Source of the DNA: Alphaproteobacteria bacterium
Lineage (GTDB): Bacteria; Pseudomonadota; Alphaproteobacteria; Micavibrionales; Micavibrionaceae
DNA: 64,000 nt
Direction of reading: 5' to 3'
NCBI GenBank assembly: GCA_030424975.1
Contig: JAUHVY010000002.1
Span: 496,001-560,000, forward strand
A program made the translations under genes and the position numbers. Positions 36,002 through 45,670 of this stretch are shown one piece after another. Numbering within the stretch: the stretch's first letter is position 1; every line of letters begins with the position of its first letter. The notes under the pieces are model-generated. The model worked only from the letters and a program-made list of their open reading frames with translations. It had not been told where the DNA came from and ran no database searches.

Positions 36002-36094
36002 TATTTTTATTTCTGGTACTTGTTTAGGCGCGCAGTATAAAGCGCATGTAAAAAAAATTGCCAGAAAAACTTTGAAAAGAATTTTGCGCTTAGT

Positions 36095-37732
36095 TTAACC
36101 TTCGCGTTTTAACGACCATTTTACACAGGCATCACCTTCACTCATGCGCCCATAGATAACGATCTGTTGGGTCTTGCGATGTGTGATTCCTTCGCCCAGA
36201 TATAAGCTGTCTTCGAGTTTTAATACCCCTGTGGAATGTTTGAAACGCCATCCCATTCCGCCGGGCATTCTGAGTAAGACCTCTTGCCCCTCATTGACAA
36301 GGGATGCTTTTACATTCGGGTGAATGTGGAACCGTATAGCCGTTTCGACGGGTTTCATCAGGTCAAGCGTGCTTGTGAAGTCATCTTCTCCGCGTATATC
36401 ATGCCCTTCATCGGCCATGTAAATCTTACGCTCATGTGTTATGCCGTTAAGGGCGACATATCCGTTATGTGATGCATCCAGCAAAACGGCATCACGTGTT
36501 TGCTCTCGTTCACATGTTGTTTTCGTAACCTTGCGGCCGAAATATCCGTCTTTCTTTATCTCGCAGGAATTGCGGTAATCAATGCAGGCCGTGTTGTGCG
36601 CGGCCGTAAACCTTAGGGCTTCGCGCCAATCTTCATTGGCAGGATGTGTGCCGCAGGATACGAATATCCGTTCTTTACCATAGGATAATTCAAAACCGAG
36701 TGCGCCTGCATGTGCGGTTTTATCATACGGAGCAGGGGGGGCGCGCCCTGTATCGATAACGATCAAACTACGGCCGCATTCAAGGCGTTCAAACCCTGTA
36801 TCAGGTAGGCTTGTTTTTGCTTTTGTATGTGTTCCGGCTTGGGCAAGAATTGAATCAATGGTTTCAATATCGCCTTCTTGCGTGCCATTAAAGACGCCGA
36901 ATTTACGGTCGCGATATCGGAATAAGCGCAGTGCCGCGCTTACGGAATCAATAGTCGATGCGATATGATCGGGAACGGGGTAGGCGCCAGCGGTAAGCGC
37001 GGAGCGAATATCAACCAGTATTTCCAAAATCTCGAGCATCGTTGCAGGTGAACGTGAAACATGTCCGCCATCCGCTAAGATTTGCTCATCGATGGCATGT
37101 TCTAAACATTTCAGAGATTGGTCGATCCATTTTTCATACCCTTCAAGTGCGATCCCTGCATAAAGAAGCCCCTTTAACGACTCCATGCGGTTTGCCCCTT
37201 TGGTCATGCTGAATGTATTGCTCAGATGTTTTGCTTGCTTAACGATGCTGCTTAAGAATTGGTCTTCAAATGCTTCGTCATGTCCGCCGCAGAAAAAATC
37301 GTAATGGCAAATCCACATCGCAAGGCGGCGGCCAGTAATATCGGGACGCCAGTTTTGCGCATTCCATGATCCGTACGCGGAAAGCCAGTTTTCAATCATT
37401 AAACGGCCTTGTTCTCTGGCATGTGGTGTACCAAGTGTACGTAAATCACGTAGCCAGCCAAAGCCATGCATGTGAGAAATCCAGAGCTCGTCAGCGTCTT
37501 CGGGGCTCCACCAATCGGTTTGCCATTGCGGACCTGTACGTTCCTGAACGCCTGCGGCATTCAATAAATCTTGTGCTTTTGCCGCATCACCGCGCCATGG
37601 GTCAACGGGACGTACGATCAGGCGATCAGGCGTTTGGCCACGTAATGACCAGTCATAAAAAACGGTATGGCATGCCATATGGCCTGCGCGTGTTTTCAGG
37701 GCATCCAGAATATCGATAGAGGAAATTAACAT
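36095..37732 (-). CDS. Heparinase II/III family protein
   Basis: 545 residues. An N-terminal alpha/alpha-toroid region (WLRDLRTLGTPHAREQGRLMIENWLSAYG) is followed by a C-terminal beta-sandwich with VSCGTHPANEDWREALRFTAAHNTACID, the heparinase II/III C-terminal block. In alphaproteobacteria such proteins are commonly found next to rsmB and rpe, as here; the natural substrate is an unidentified acidic polysaccharide. No signal peptide is visible, as in other members of this subgroup. AAAGGAG precedes the ATG. Confidence 0.92.
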   Translation of the reverse strand: MLISSIDILDALKTRAGHMACHTVFYDWSLRGQTPDRLIVRPVDPWRGDAAKAQDLLNAAGVQERTGPQWQTDWWSPEDADELWISHMHGFGWLRDLRTLGTPHAREQGRLMIENWLSAYGSWNAQNWRPDITGRRLAMWICHYDFFCGGHDEAFEDQFLSSIVKQAKHLSNTFSMTKGANRMESLKGLLYAGIALEGYEKWIDQSLKCLEHAIDEQILADGGHVSRSPATMLEILEILVDIRSALTAGAYPVPDHIASTIDSVSAALRLFRYRDRKFGVFNGTQEGDIETIDSILAQAGTHTKAKTSLPDTGFERLECGRSLIVIDTGRAPPAPYDKTAHAGALGFELSYGKERIFVSCGTHPANEDWREALRFTAAHNTACIDYRNSCEIKKDGYFGRKVTKTTCEREQTRDAVLLDASHNGYVALNGITHERKIYMADEGHDIRGEDDFTSTLDLMKPVETAIRFHIHPNVKASLVNEGQEVLLRMPGGMGWRFKHSTGVLKLEDSLYLGEGITHRKTQQIVIYGRMSEGDACVKWSLKREG

Positions 37733-37755
37733 GATATGATCTCCTTTAATAAAAC

Positions 37756-38412
37756 CTATTCCCCTCTGAGCGAACGGATATGGTTAGCGTATTGTTCCGG
37801 CCCGTCTTTGAAAACGGCTGTTCCCGCGACAAGAACATTGGCGCCGGCTGCAATAACATCTTTTGCTGTTTGCGGATTGACGCCGCCATCGACCTCCAGA
37901 TCGATATCGCGCCCTGTGGCGTTAATCATACGGCGGGCATCAGCGATTTTATCGAGGAGGGGAATGAAGCTCTGCCCACCGAAGCCGGGATTAACAGTCA
38001 TAATTAAAATGAGGTCCACCAAATCCATAACATGTTTAATGCTTTCGATCGGTGTGTGCGGATTGAGGGAAACACCCGCCTTTACGCCGCGTGCCTTGAT
38101 ATGTTGCAATGTACGGTGCAGATGTGGCCCGGCTTCTACATGTGCGGTAATAATGTCTGAGCCTGCATCTACGAAACTATCAATAAGCGGATCAACAGGA
38201 GCGACCATTAAATGTACATCAAATGTTTTTTGCGTAGATTTACGAATGGCCTTCACTACGGGCGCGCCGAATGTCAGGTTGGGCACAAAATGTCCGTCCA
38301 TGACATCGATATGAATATAGTCGGCGCCGGCTTTATCAATAGCGGCGACTTCCTCACCTAAGCGTGAGAAATCAGATGAAAGAATAGAAGGTGCAATTTT
38401 GATGTCAGACAT
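37756..38412 (-). CDS. rpe: Ribulose-phosphate 3-epimerase
   Basis: Interconverts ribulose 5-phosphate and xylulose 5-phosphate in the pentose phosphate and Calvin routes. The 218-residue barrel has [33 protein letters not shown] with the metal/catalytic His-Asp, [25 protein letters not shown] and the phosphate loop [10 protein letters not shown]. Twenty-three bases upstream of the heparinase-like gene on the same strand. Confidence 0.97.
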   Translation of the reverse strand: MSDIKIAPSILSSDFSRLGEEVAAIDKAGADYIHIDVMDGHFVPNLTFGAPVVKAIRKSTQKTFDVHLMVAPVDPLIDSFVDAGSDIITAHVEAGPHLHRTLQHIKARGVKAGVSLNPHTPIESIKHVMDLVDLILIMTVNPGFGGQSFIPLLDKIADARRMINATGRDIDLEVDGGVNPQTAKDVIAAGANVLVAGTAVFKDGPEQYANHIRSLRGE

Positions 38413-38541
38413 AAATTAGTTACTCGAATTTTAATATTGTGGGAGAGGTGCGAGGGGAAGCGAATCGATACGTCGCACCTTCAGGGAAGATGTCACAAAT
38501 GTAACAGAATTTTTAAATTATATCCACAGGCGAATTTATTT

Positions 38542-39894
38542 TCACGATCTCTTTGTCAGGCGTGAAATATAAAATCCGTCCATACCGCCTTGTCCGGCTA
38601 GATGAAACGGCAATACACGTATGTCGCCTTCATCCGTTAACAGATCATCATATTTTCCGATTTCATCACTCTGTACGGGGATGCGCTCAAAATTCGGATT
38701 GGCCTTCAGGAATTTTTCAATTTGGTTTTCGCCTTCTGCCTTTTGCAAGGAACACGTACAGTAAATCAGGATGCCGCCAACAGCCAAAATGTTACCGGCA
38801 TGTTGTAGTAATCGCTCTTGGATAGACATTAATCCGTCAATGTCTTTTTGTGATTTCAGGTACCCTGTATCGGGATGGCGGCGGATCGTTCCGGTGGCAG
38901 AGCATGGTGCGTCCAGTAAAATATAGGAGGCAGGCTCAATAGCTTTCCAAGCGGCGGCATCGGAAATTTCAATTTTGACGCGGTCTTTTAAATTCATGCG
39001 CACAAGGTTTTCTTCCAAACGTTTCAGACGTTTTGCTGAACGATCGATTGCCGTAACGGTGGCGCCCAAGCTCGCAAGTTGTAGGGTTTTACCACCCGGC
39101 GCGGCGCACATATCGATAACGTGCTGATCTTTGATGTTTCCAAGTAATGTCGCAGGCAGCGCCGCGGAGGCATCTTGTATCCACCACTTGCCGTCATCAA
39201 ATCCTTCCATTTCGCGGATATTACCGCCGGCCATGCGGCGTAATGTACCCGTTGATAATTCTGATGCTTGCAATACATTTCCCCAATAAGGGCGATCAGC
39301 CGGTTTTTTAACGGTGATATCCAAAGGGGCTTCGGTCATATTTGCTTGCGCGATTTGCGCGGCAACATTCAGGCCATAATCCTCTATCCATAATTTCAAA
39401 AGCCAATCGGGCGTATTTAATCGCGCGGCATCTTGTTTTTCAATGCGTTTTTTTCCCTCACGACTAAGGGTGCGTAAAACTCCGTTCACAAACCCCTTCT
39501 GGCTGGGCATTTTATGTTCTTCAACCAGTCGTACGGCTGTATCAACACTGGCGTGATCGGGAACTTGCATGAAAAAAAGTTGTGTCACCCCAAGGCGTAA
39601 AATATTACGCACGACCTCTGTTTTTAAGGCGTCAGGGCGGTTTAATGTGCTTTGGATGAGGTCGTCAATTTGCCCAAGGCGGCGAATTGTTGTGGTTAAT
39701 AACATGCGTGTAAAGGCACGGTCACGTGGGGATAGCGCAGCAAAAGATGCACTGCTGTCCAGGGCGATATCAAGGGCATTACGTTTGATAATAACCTGTC
39801 CTAATAATTCAAGCGCGCAGCGGCGTGTGGCCAGGTCGTCTTGTTCTTTGTTGTCGTTTTGATCGTTCAAACTGTTCTCGGGCGTTAAATTCAT
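38542..39894 (-). CDS. rsmB: 16S rRNA m5C967 methyltransferase RsmB
   Basis: 450 residues: an N-terminal NusB-like RNA-binding domain (RRCALELLGQVIIKRNALDIAL to about residue 160) and a SAM-dependent methyltransferase domain. Motif I is VIDMCAAPGGKTLQL; motif IV DAPCSATGTIRRHPD and motif VI YCTCSLQKAEGENQ carry the two cysteines that form the covalent intermediate with cytosine. Divergent from the DUF1674 gene. Confidence 0.96.
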   Translation of the reverse strand: MNLTPENSLNDQNDNKEQDDLATRRCALELLGQVIIKRNALDIALDSSASFAALSPRDRAFTRMLLTTTIRRLGQIDDLIQSTLNRPDALKTEVVRNILRLGVTQLFFMQVPDHASVDTAVRLVEEHKMPSQKGFVNGVLRTLSREGKKRIEKQDAARLNTPDWLLKLWIEDYGLNVAAQIAQANMTEAPLDITVKKPADRPYWGNVLQASELSTGTLRRMAGGNIREMEGFDDGKWWIQDASAALPATLLGNIKDQHVIDMCAAPGGKTLQLASLGATVTAIDRSAKRLKRLEENLVRMNLKDRVKIEISDAAAWKAIEPASYILLDAPCSATGTIRRHPDTGYLKSQKDIDGLMSIQERLLQHAGNILAVGGILIYCTCSLQKAEGENQIEKFLKANPNFERIPVQSDEIGKYDDLLTDEGDIRVLPFHLAGQGGMDGFYISRLTKRS

Positions 39895-39929
39895 TTGATT
39901 GCTATGCTCTTTTTATCTTACTATGGGAT

Positions 39930-40079
39930 ATGGACACGAAAAAACCAAGCACAGAAATAACCAAGGATCAAAAAGATGCGCCTGAAAAGGCGGATCGAGA
40001 GATTGGCGGATTTGAAAACAGACCCGAACCCACGCGCTATGGCGATTGGGATGTTAACGGGCGTTGTTCTGATTTTTAA
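39930..40079 (+). CDS. DUF1674 protein (SDHAF4 family)
   Basis: Forty-nine-residue protein from ATG 39930. The C-terminal half, EIGGFENRPEPTRYGDWDVN followed by GRCSDF, is the DUF1674/SDHAF4 signature (EIGG...PEPTRYGDW...G...DF). The eukaryotic relative assists flavinylated succinate dehydrogenase assembly; bacterial members are assumed to do likewise. The N-terminal 25 residues are charged and unstructured. Adjacent rsmB is a typical alphaproteobacterial neighbour. Confidence 0.88.
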   Translation: MDTKKPSTEITKDQKDAPEKADREIGGFENRPEPTRYGDWDVNGRCSDF

Positions 40080-40098
40080 GAGAGTAGTGAGGCGTATT

Positions 40099-40989
40099 AT
40101 GTTCCGAAAAGTGACTATGAAGAAAATAGCTACATTATCGGCTGTAATCCTAGGCTTGTCTATGCAGGTCGCGCAGGCAGATTCTCTCGTCTTTCTTGAA
40201 ATGTTTGGTCGGAATACATGTACCTATGATGATGCGGCACAGGAAATGTTGTTGGATGTTTTACGTGAACGCCAAGACATCGTCATGATCAATTGCCGAA
40301 ACACGTTTGGCGGCCCGGGTGAAATAAAATTTACACATAAATTTTGCGAAGACCGTGCAAAAAAATACAGTGATTCCATGCGTTTGGGGGGCGTTAAGAC
40401 GCCAATGATTATTGCCAATGGTCGCTGGGATGCTTCAATTCGTGACGTGACGCCTGCTATTAATCTGGCAAAAACCGATAATGTACAAGCAATTGAAATT
40501 GTTCGCGATACTGCGCTTGATGTTTTGAATATTGATGTTCCCGGTTTAGAGCTTGATCCTGATGAGGTTCATAAAGGGAAGTTGTTGATTTATGCGATGG
40601 CACCGACACAAGGTACAGAGCGTTTTGTTGCCGACCCTGATCTGGAACTCACGAAGGAAATCAGAGAGAAAGTTAATAATAATCAGAGTGTACCATTCGT
40701 AACGAAAGTACGGATGTCGCAGTTCTTTTTGCGTCCTGTAATCGCAATGGGTGAGATCGCAAGTTGGAGCGGTACGCCGCTACATATTACATACCCGTTG
40801 AGTGATATTAATCGCCTTGCAGGATCACTTGAAAAAGATCTCAGTTATGTCGTTGTTTTGCACCGTGATAATGAAACGGGGCCTGTATTGGCCGTCGGGC
40901 AGGTGTTGTCTGTTGCGGAAATGCGCGCTGTGATGCTGAGCAGTGAAACCGTGGAAATCGAACAGCTTTCCGTTCCTGTTGATTACTAA
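40099..40989 (+). CDS. Secreted DUF1223-like protein
   Basis: About 296 residues from ATG 40099 (GAGG seven bases upstream); ATG 40117 is an alternative. The signal peptide is MKKIATLSAVILGLSMQVAQA with cleavage near QAD. The mature start LVFLEMFGRNTCTYDDAAQEMLLDVL resembles the thioredoxin-like N-terminal part of DUF1223 proteins, though only single cysteines (not CxxC) are present. TPMIIANGRWDASIRD also fits that family. Periplasmic; function unknown. Lies 19 bases after the DUF1674 gene in the same direction. Confidence 0.78.
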   Translation: MFRKVTMKKIATLSAVILGLSMQVAQADSLVFLEMFGRNTCTYDDAAQEMLLDVLRERQDIVMINCRNTFGGPGEIKFTHKFCEDRAKKYSDSMRLGGVKTPMIIANGRWDASIRDVTPAINLAKTDNVQAIEIVRDTALDVLNIDVPGLELDPDEVHKGKLLIYAMAPTQGTERFVADPDLELTKEIREKVNNNQSVPFVTKVRMSQFFLRPVIAMGEIASWSGTPLHITYPLSDINRLAGSLEKDLSYVVVLHRDNETGPVLAVGQVLSVAEMRAVMLSSETVEIEQLSVPVDY

Positions 40990-41001
40990 GGTTTCAATTT
41001 C

Positions 41002-41787
41002 TTATTTGAATTCTACAATGACCGGAACATGGTCGCTTGGCTTTACGAAGTCACGCGCATGTGTCACAATTTCGTGATTTTTCAGATCATCTTTTAAAGG
41101 TGGGGTGACCCAAATATGGTCAAGTCGGCGGCCGCGATTTGATTTTTTCCAGTCGCGGTTACGATATGACCACCACGTATAACATTTTTCGTCTTCGGGA
41201 ATAAACTGGCGTGATACATCCACCCAATTCAGGGAGTTTTGCATTGCTGTTATTTTTTCAACCTCAATCGGCGTATGTGATACGACCTTTAATAATTGCT
41301 TGTGTGACCACACATCATGTTCCAAGGGTGCGATGTTAAAATCACCGACGATCACTAATTTATCATCCGTTGTGTAGCTTTTCGCAAATAAGTCGCTAAT
41401 TTCGTCCACGAAATCGAGCTTGTGCCCAAATTTGTCGTTTATACTGCGATCCGGCTCATCGCCGCCTGCCGGAATATATAAATTATGCAGTTCGAATTTC
41501 GGAAATTGCACAGAAATATGGCGGCAATCCTCTAGGGCAACGCGGGAATACACGGTAGGGTTTTCGAACGGAATGCGAGAAATTATAGCGACGCCATTAT
41601 ATCCCTTCATGCCGTTAAAATGTAGGTGTTCGTATCCCGCATCTATAAAGTCTTGCGCAGGAAAATGCTCGTCAGGTGTTTTGGTTTCCTGCAGGCATAA
41701 AACATCAAGATTATGTTCGCGCAAGACATCTAAAACAATGCCGATGCGCAAACGCACAGAGTTAATATTCCAAGTGGCTAATCGCAT
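41002..41787 (-). CDS. xthA: Exodeoxyribonuclease III
   Basis: AP endonuclease and 3'-5' exonuclease of base-excision repair. 261 residues with the EEP-fold motifs MRLATWNINSVRLR, LCLQETKTPDEHFP (metal Glu), GYNGVAIISRIPFE, VIVGDFNIAPLEHD (Asp and Asn) and RRLDHIWVTPPL plus PSDHVPVIVEF (final Asp-His). Twelve bases downstream of ybaB on the same strand. Confidence 0.96.
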   Translation of the reverse strand: MRLATWNINSVRLRIGIVLDVLREHNLDVLCLQETKTPDEHFPAQDFIDAGYEHLHFNGMKGYNGVAIISRIPFENPTVYSRVALEDCRHISVQFPKFELHNLYIPAGGDEPDRSINDKFGHKLDFVDEISDLFAKSYTTDDKLVIVGDFNIAPLEHDVWSHKQLLKVVSHTPIEVEKITAMQNSLNWVDVSRQFIPEDEKCYTWWSYRNRDWKKSNRGRRLDHIWVTPPLKDDLKNHEIVTHARDFVKPSDHVPVIVEFK

Positions 41788-41799
41788 GTTGATATCAGA

Positions 41800-42123
41800 T
41801 TAAAACGGTAATCCGGAGCCGTCAGATGGAAGGCCAAGGGAATCCATCATGGCTTTTGTTTCGCTTTTGATGCGGTCATCTTTTGTTGCGTTGGCATTGT
41901 TTACAGCCGCAGCAATTAAATCTTCCAGCGTTTCTTTATCAGAACCGATCAAGCTTTCGTCGATATTGATTTTTGTAACATCACCATCGCAACGCATTGT
42001 CACCTTTACCATGCCGCCGCCTGATTCTGCTTCGACTTCAATGTCTTTTAATTTCTCTTGCACTTCTTGCAATTTAAATTGCATTTCCTGTGCTTGTTTC
42101 ATCATTTTTTGCATATTGAACAT
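41800..42123 (-). CDS. YbaB/EbfC nucleoid-associated protein
   Basis: 107-residue DNA-binding protein usually found after dnaX. FNMQKMMKQAQEMQFKLQEVQEKL is the typical amphipathic N-terminal helix; AESGGGMVKVTMRCDGDV and the C-terminal GLPSDGSGLPF complete the family pattern. It lies 18 bases after dnaX, so the two are likely co-transcribed. Confidence 0.95.
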   Translation of the reverse strand: MFNMQKMMKQAQEMQFKLQEVQEKLKDIEVEAESGGGMVKVTMRCDGDVTKINIDESLIGSDKETLEDLIAAAVNNANATKDDRIKSETKAMMDSLGLPSDGSGLPF

Positions 42124-42141
42124 CGGGGGATCCTCGTCTGG

Positions 42142-43899
42142 TTAATGCGTTGTTACGTCGTTACTGTTTTCATTGTTGTCTTCCTTGGGCGGCTCAATTT
42201 TTTTCACTTCAATCAGCTGTGCTTCGGGGAAAATCTCTAAGATATTACTGACGATAGGCATTTGTGCCACGTCCGCCAGTTCTTGTAAACGTTTAGCTTC
42301 TGCAATTTCGGATAGGGTTTGGCCGCCTTGTTCCTTGGCAACAACAATCGCCCAATATTGCCCCGTAATTTCACGCAGGGCCTTGCTCAAATCATTTGAT
42401 AAATTCGGCATGGCCTCTTCTGCTTGGCGAAAACGAATTTCCTTGTCCGTGATTTTTATAGGGTGCGCAAAATGATACATTTGCTCTGCGACCAAATAGG
42501 CTTCGTGCTTGCGTAAAACGCAAACCAAGTCTTCCATGGTTTTAATTTGTTTCACGGGCTCGGGCGTCGGTACAACTGACAGAACGGGTGCCGCACGCGC
42601 TATTTCTTGCCCAGCATGATTCATATGCGTCGCACCCTGTGGTGGGGGCGTAAAATCTTGTGCGTGTACATTAGATACGCCGCTTGGCTGCGGTGATCCT
42701 TGCTGGGGCGCTCCTGCGCCATTTGTGCCTGATGGCATATCTTTTAATTTTTTCACTAAATCGGATGGGTCAGGCAAGTTTGCAGCATAAGCCAAACGAA
42801 TGATAACCATTTCTGCTGCGCTTTGCGGGTTTGGCGCGGTGTTGACCTCGCCCAGACCTTTGAGCAGAATTTGCCATGTTTTCCCCAATGAGGGCATGGA
42901 TATTTTTTGTGATAATTCCTGCGCGCGCTTGAGCTGGTCGCCCGAGAGGGCTTGGTTAATTTCTTCTAATCCGGGCACAGCGCGAAGCTTGGTCAGGATA
43001 TGCGTGAGGTCGAGTAAGTCCTGTATGACAACAGATGGCGCACCGCCATTCTTATAGATGTTATCCATGATCGATAGGGCGGAGGGCATATCACCCTGAA
43101 GCGCCTTTTCAAGCAAATCGAGGTTCTGTGCACGATCCGCCAAGCCAAGCATATCTTGCACTTGCTGTGCAGTGATTTTTTTACCGGCTAGGGCAATGGC
43201 CTGATCCAAAAGGCTGAGGCCGTCACGCACAGATCCGTCTGCCGCGCGCGCAATCATCGATATCGCATCTTCATCAGCGCCGACATTTTCCTTTTCGCAG
43301 ATCGACATGAAATGCGGCGTCAATAAATCAACGCCCACGCGTTGCAGGTCAAAGCGTTGGCATCGTGACAGAACGGTAATCGGAACCTTGCGGATTTCTG
43401 TTGTTGCGAAAATGAATTTTACATGCTCCGGCGGCTCTTCCAATGTTTTCAAAAGGGCGTTAAACGCATTTTTCGAGAGCATATGCACCTCGTCAATGAC
43501 GTATATCTTATAGCGTGCTTCGGTCGGGGCGTAACGTACGCCGTCTAAAATTTCACGGATGTCATCAACACCTGTACGGCTGGCGGCATCCATTTCGATG
43601 ACATCGGGATGACGGTCTTCGGAGATGGCCTGACAAAGTGAGCAATCATCGGTATTGCCTGTTGTCGGCCCGCTTGTGCCGTCGGGACCTTTATAGTTCA
43701 ATGCCTTGGCAATAATACGGGCGGTTGTTGTTTTACCAACGCCGCGTACCCCCGTTAGCATAAATGCATGCGCAATACGGCCTGATGTGATCGCATTCTT
43801 TAATGTGCGCACAAGGGCATCTTGCCCGATCAGTTCGTCAAAATTTTGGGGGCGGTATTTTCGCGCCAGAACGCGGTACACTTCAGTATCTTTTGCCAT
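42142..43899 (-). CDS. dnaX: DNA polymerase III subunits gamma/tau
   Basis: Clamp-loader ATPase, 585 residues. It opens YRVLARKYRPQNFDELIGQD, with Walker A LTGVRGVGKTTTAR, a cysteine region (DDCSLCQAISEDRH), Walker B YVIDEVHMLS and the sensor region FATTEIRKVPITVLSRCQRFD. A proline/glycine-rich linker (around 370-440) leads to a C-terminal domain like the tau polymerase-binding part. I saw no A-run-based frameshift signal that would yield a separate gamma form. Confidence 0.96.
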   Translation of the reverse strand: MAKDTEVYRVLARKYRPQNFDELIGQDALVRTLKNAITSGRIAHAFMLTGVRGVGKTTTARIIAKALNYKGPDGTSGPTTGNTDDCSLCQAISEDRHPDVIEMDAASRTGVDDIREILDGVRYAPTEARYKIYVIDEVHMLSKNAFNALLKTLEEPPEHVKFIFATTEIRKVPITVLSRCQRFDLQRVGVDLLTPHFMSICEKENVGADEDAISMIARAADGSVRDGLSLLDQAIALAGKKITAQQVQDMLGLADRAQNLDLLEKALQGDMPSALSIMDNIYKNGGAPSVVIQDLLDLTHILTKLRAVPGLEEINQALSGDQLKRAQELSQKISMPSLGKTWQILLKGLGEVNTAPNPQSAAEMVIIRLAYAANLPDPSDLVKKLKDMPSGTNGAGAPQQGSPQPSGVSNVHAQDFTPPPQGATHMNHAGQEIARAAPVLSVVPTPEPVKQIKTMEDLVCVLRKHEAYLVAEQMYHFAHPIKITDKEIRFRQAEEAMPNLSNDLSKALREITGQYWAIVVAKEQGGQTLSEIAEAKRLQELADVAQMPIVSNILEIFPEAQLIEVKKIEPPKEDNNENSNDVTTH

Positions 43900-44002
43900 G
43901 CATTATTTGTACTGCGATTTACGCGTCACTGCAAGGCGCAAGGATGTTTTTTCTGTCGTAAAATGTCGGTTTATGTTCTGCGTGTTTACGGACAGCGCGT
44001 GC

Positions 44003-44521
44003 TTACTCTTCGGTGTCTTCGATGGCGTCTTCTTGTATGTCGGCCTTTATAAATGGTGTAACATAATCATTGATGTATTTTTCGCCCAATGTTTTAGCGG
44101 CTTGAAGATCTTCAGCTGATAATACGGTTAAGAGTTCACCTTGCATTTCTTGCGCTTCTTCATCTATTTGCGCAATAGCGGCCGCATACCATGCATAGGC
44201 TTCGACAGGGTTTTGCTCAAGGCCGTCGCCGTCGTGGTACAATGTCGCTATTGCGAATTGCGCATCACGATCACCTTGCTTTGCGGCCTTCATATACCAA
44301 TAAGCCGCCTTTTCATAGCTTTGCTCAACGCCGTCGCCTGTATCATATAAATTTGCCATATAAAATTGCGCATCTATATCGCCGCCTTCCGCATCTTCAA
44401 TCATTTTTTCAATGTTCTCATTTGATGGTGCGGCAAAGGGGGAGGGCACGCTTTCCGCATGTGCCGAGAACGTGGTTAAGGGTGCAGAAACCAATAGTAG
44501 CAATAGGAAAAGTAAGCGCAT
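44003..44521 (-). CDS. Secreted Sel1-repeat protein
   Basis: 172 residues with a signal peptide (LLFLLLLLVSAPLTTFSAHA). Two Sel1-like repeats follow: GDIDAQFYMANLYDTGDGVEQSYEKAAYWY and GDRDAQFAIATLYHDGDGLEQNPVEAYAWY (given as blocks), about 36 residues each. Sel1 repeats form helical hairpins used for protein binding. The acidic C-terminal tail ends EDTEE. Likely periplasmic; partner unknown. Confidence 0.85.
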   Translation of the reverse strand: MRLLFLLLLLVSAPLTTFSAHAESVPSPFAAPSNENIEKMIEDAEGGDIDAQFYMANLYDTGDGVEQSYEKAAYWYMKAAKQGDRDAQFAIATLYHDGDGLEQNPVEAYAWYAAAIAQIDEEAQEMQGELLTVLSAEDLQAAKTLGEKYINDYVTPFIKADIQEDAIEDTEE

Positions 44522-44676
44522 GTGCCATCCTTATAAATAAATAATACGGCGTAAAATCTATCATGAAAGTCATATAGATTCACAACAATATTATATACGC
44601 AGCAAGGATCATACACATGCGAAATTTTTTGCAAAAACTTGCGTGTGAACGGCTTGGAAATGGAAGAAAATGAAGT

Positions 44677-44770
44677 GGAAAGCCGGACACGACCCGGAGA
44701 ATTCGTTGGTGGCTGCTTCCTTTCGGACCTGACCGGGCTACAATCGAGCATCCGCCCGCGCCGACTTCCC
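44677..44770 (-). ncRNA. ffs: Signal recognition particle 4.5S RNA
   Basis: Read on the minus strand, GGTCAGGTCCGAAAGGAAGC gives the conserved SRP domain IV with symmetric and asymmetric loops and a GAAA tetraloop. The 5' end GGGAAGTCGG pairs with 3' CCGGCTTTCC (ten pairs with two G-U) to close the rod; ends are set by this pairing, so they may be off by a few bases. With Ffh it targets membrane proteins to FtsY. Location near dnaX is common. The flanks 44522-44676 hold nothing else I can support. Confidence 0.93.
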
Positions 44771-44861
44771 ACGCGATTACTATAAAAAACCTATGCCAAA
44801 TGCAAGTTTTATTTCTTGTGATTCAAAACTTGCTTTTCGTTTAGCTGTGTTGTATCCGTTT

Positions 44862-44880
44862 AAATGATAATCATTTTCAT
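44862..44880. promoter_or_regulatory. Fur box
   Basis: AAATGATAATCATTTTCAT closely matches the 19-bp Fur consensus GATAATGATAATCATTATC and lies 22 bases before the cupredoxin gene. It indicates repression of the iron-uptake pair 44902-46534 when iron is sufficient, by Fur or a Fur-like protein (Irr/Mur are alphaproteobacterial alternatives). Confidence 0.8.
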
Positions 44881-44901
44881 TACTGACAGGATTTAAGAAT
44901 C

Positions 44902-45633
44902 ATGAAAAAGCTTATGTTTTTAGCTGGTTTAACAATGATTGGCTTTGGCGCTACATCTGGATATGTGCATGCCGAGCAGTTTGAAACAAGCTCCAAAGAG
45001 GGTGTTCATCACTATAAAGGCGAGAAAATTGAAAGCGCAGAACAGGGCTTTGATTTGCTTGATAAAGAAATTGAGCGCATCGGCGTTATCATGGAAAAAG
45101 AAGGTGAGCTTGAGTTTACTGAGCTTGAGAGTATTCATGAAGTGACATATACAATGGAAAATGTTGTCGATTATTTCCGTGCGAACAATTCAGTAGACGC
45201 AGCAAAAATTGATGCGGTTGATGAGGCTGTACAAGCTATTCACTATTCTTCTGAAAATCAGGAAGAAGAAAAATTACGTGAGTGGTTCCCGAAGCTGAAG
45301 GTTGCGGCTGCGTCATTAAAAGATGCGCCCGTGGTTGAAGCTGCTGCACAAGATGCCGCACCGGTGAAGCAAGATTTTTATGAAATCGTCATCAAAGATC
45401 ATAAATTCGAACCTGCGGAAATTGTTGTTCCTGCGGGTGAGAAAATTAAATTAATCGTGAAAAACGAAGACCCGACACCTGAGGAATTCGAAAGCCACGA
45501 TATGAACCGTGAAAAAATTATTGCGGGCAATAAAAAGGCGACAATTTTTGTTGGCCCTCTTCAGCCAGGCAAATATCATTTCTTTGGCGAATTCAATATG
45601 GATACAGCCAACGGTTATATTATTGCTAAGTAA
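44902..45633 (+). CDS. Periplasmic iron-uptake protein with cupredoxin-like domain
   Basis: 243 residues with signal peptide (cleavage near VHA-EQ). The N-terminal half is a helical, acidic region (FDLLDKEIERIGVIMEKEGELEF); the C-terminal ~95 residues are a cupredoxin fold (YEIVIKDHKFEPAEIVVPAGEKIKLIV). The usual copper-site end is replaced: YHFFGEFNMDTANG has no Cys and no axial Met at the expected place, so it should not bind type 1 copper. Similar proteins accompany FTR1 permeases, as EfeO does. The Fur box upstream and the FTR1 gene 37 bases downstream support an iron-donor role. Confidence 0.85.
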   Translation: MKKLMFLAGLTMIGFGATSGYVHAEQFETSSKEGVHHYKGEKIESAEQGFDLLDKEIERIGVIMEKEGELEFTELESIHEVTYTMENVVDYFRANNSVDAAKIDAVDEAVQAIHYSSENQEEEKLREWFPKLKVAAASLKDAPVVEAAAQDAAPVKQDFYEIVIKDHKFEPAEIVVPAGEKIKLIVKNEDPTPEEFESHDMNREKIIAGNKKATIFVGPLQPGKYHFFGEFNMDTANGYIIAK

Positions 45634-45670
45634 TCTGATGTAAATTGGAAGAGATAGGAAAGGGTTCGTT

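Noticed and set aside
42142-43899. Programmed frameshift in dnaX giving a gamma form
   Set aside because: No AAAAAAG-type slippery run with a following stem is evident on the coding strand.
44476-44772. Ninety-eight-residue frame covering the SRP RNA
   Set aside because: The DNA is explained by the SRP RNA; the predicted protein shows no family pattern.
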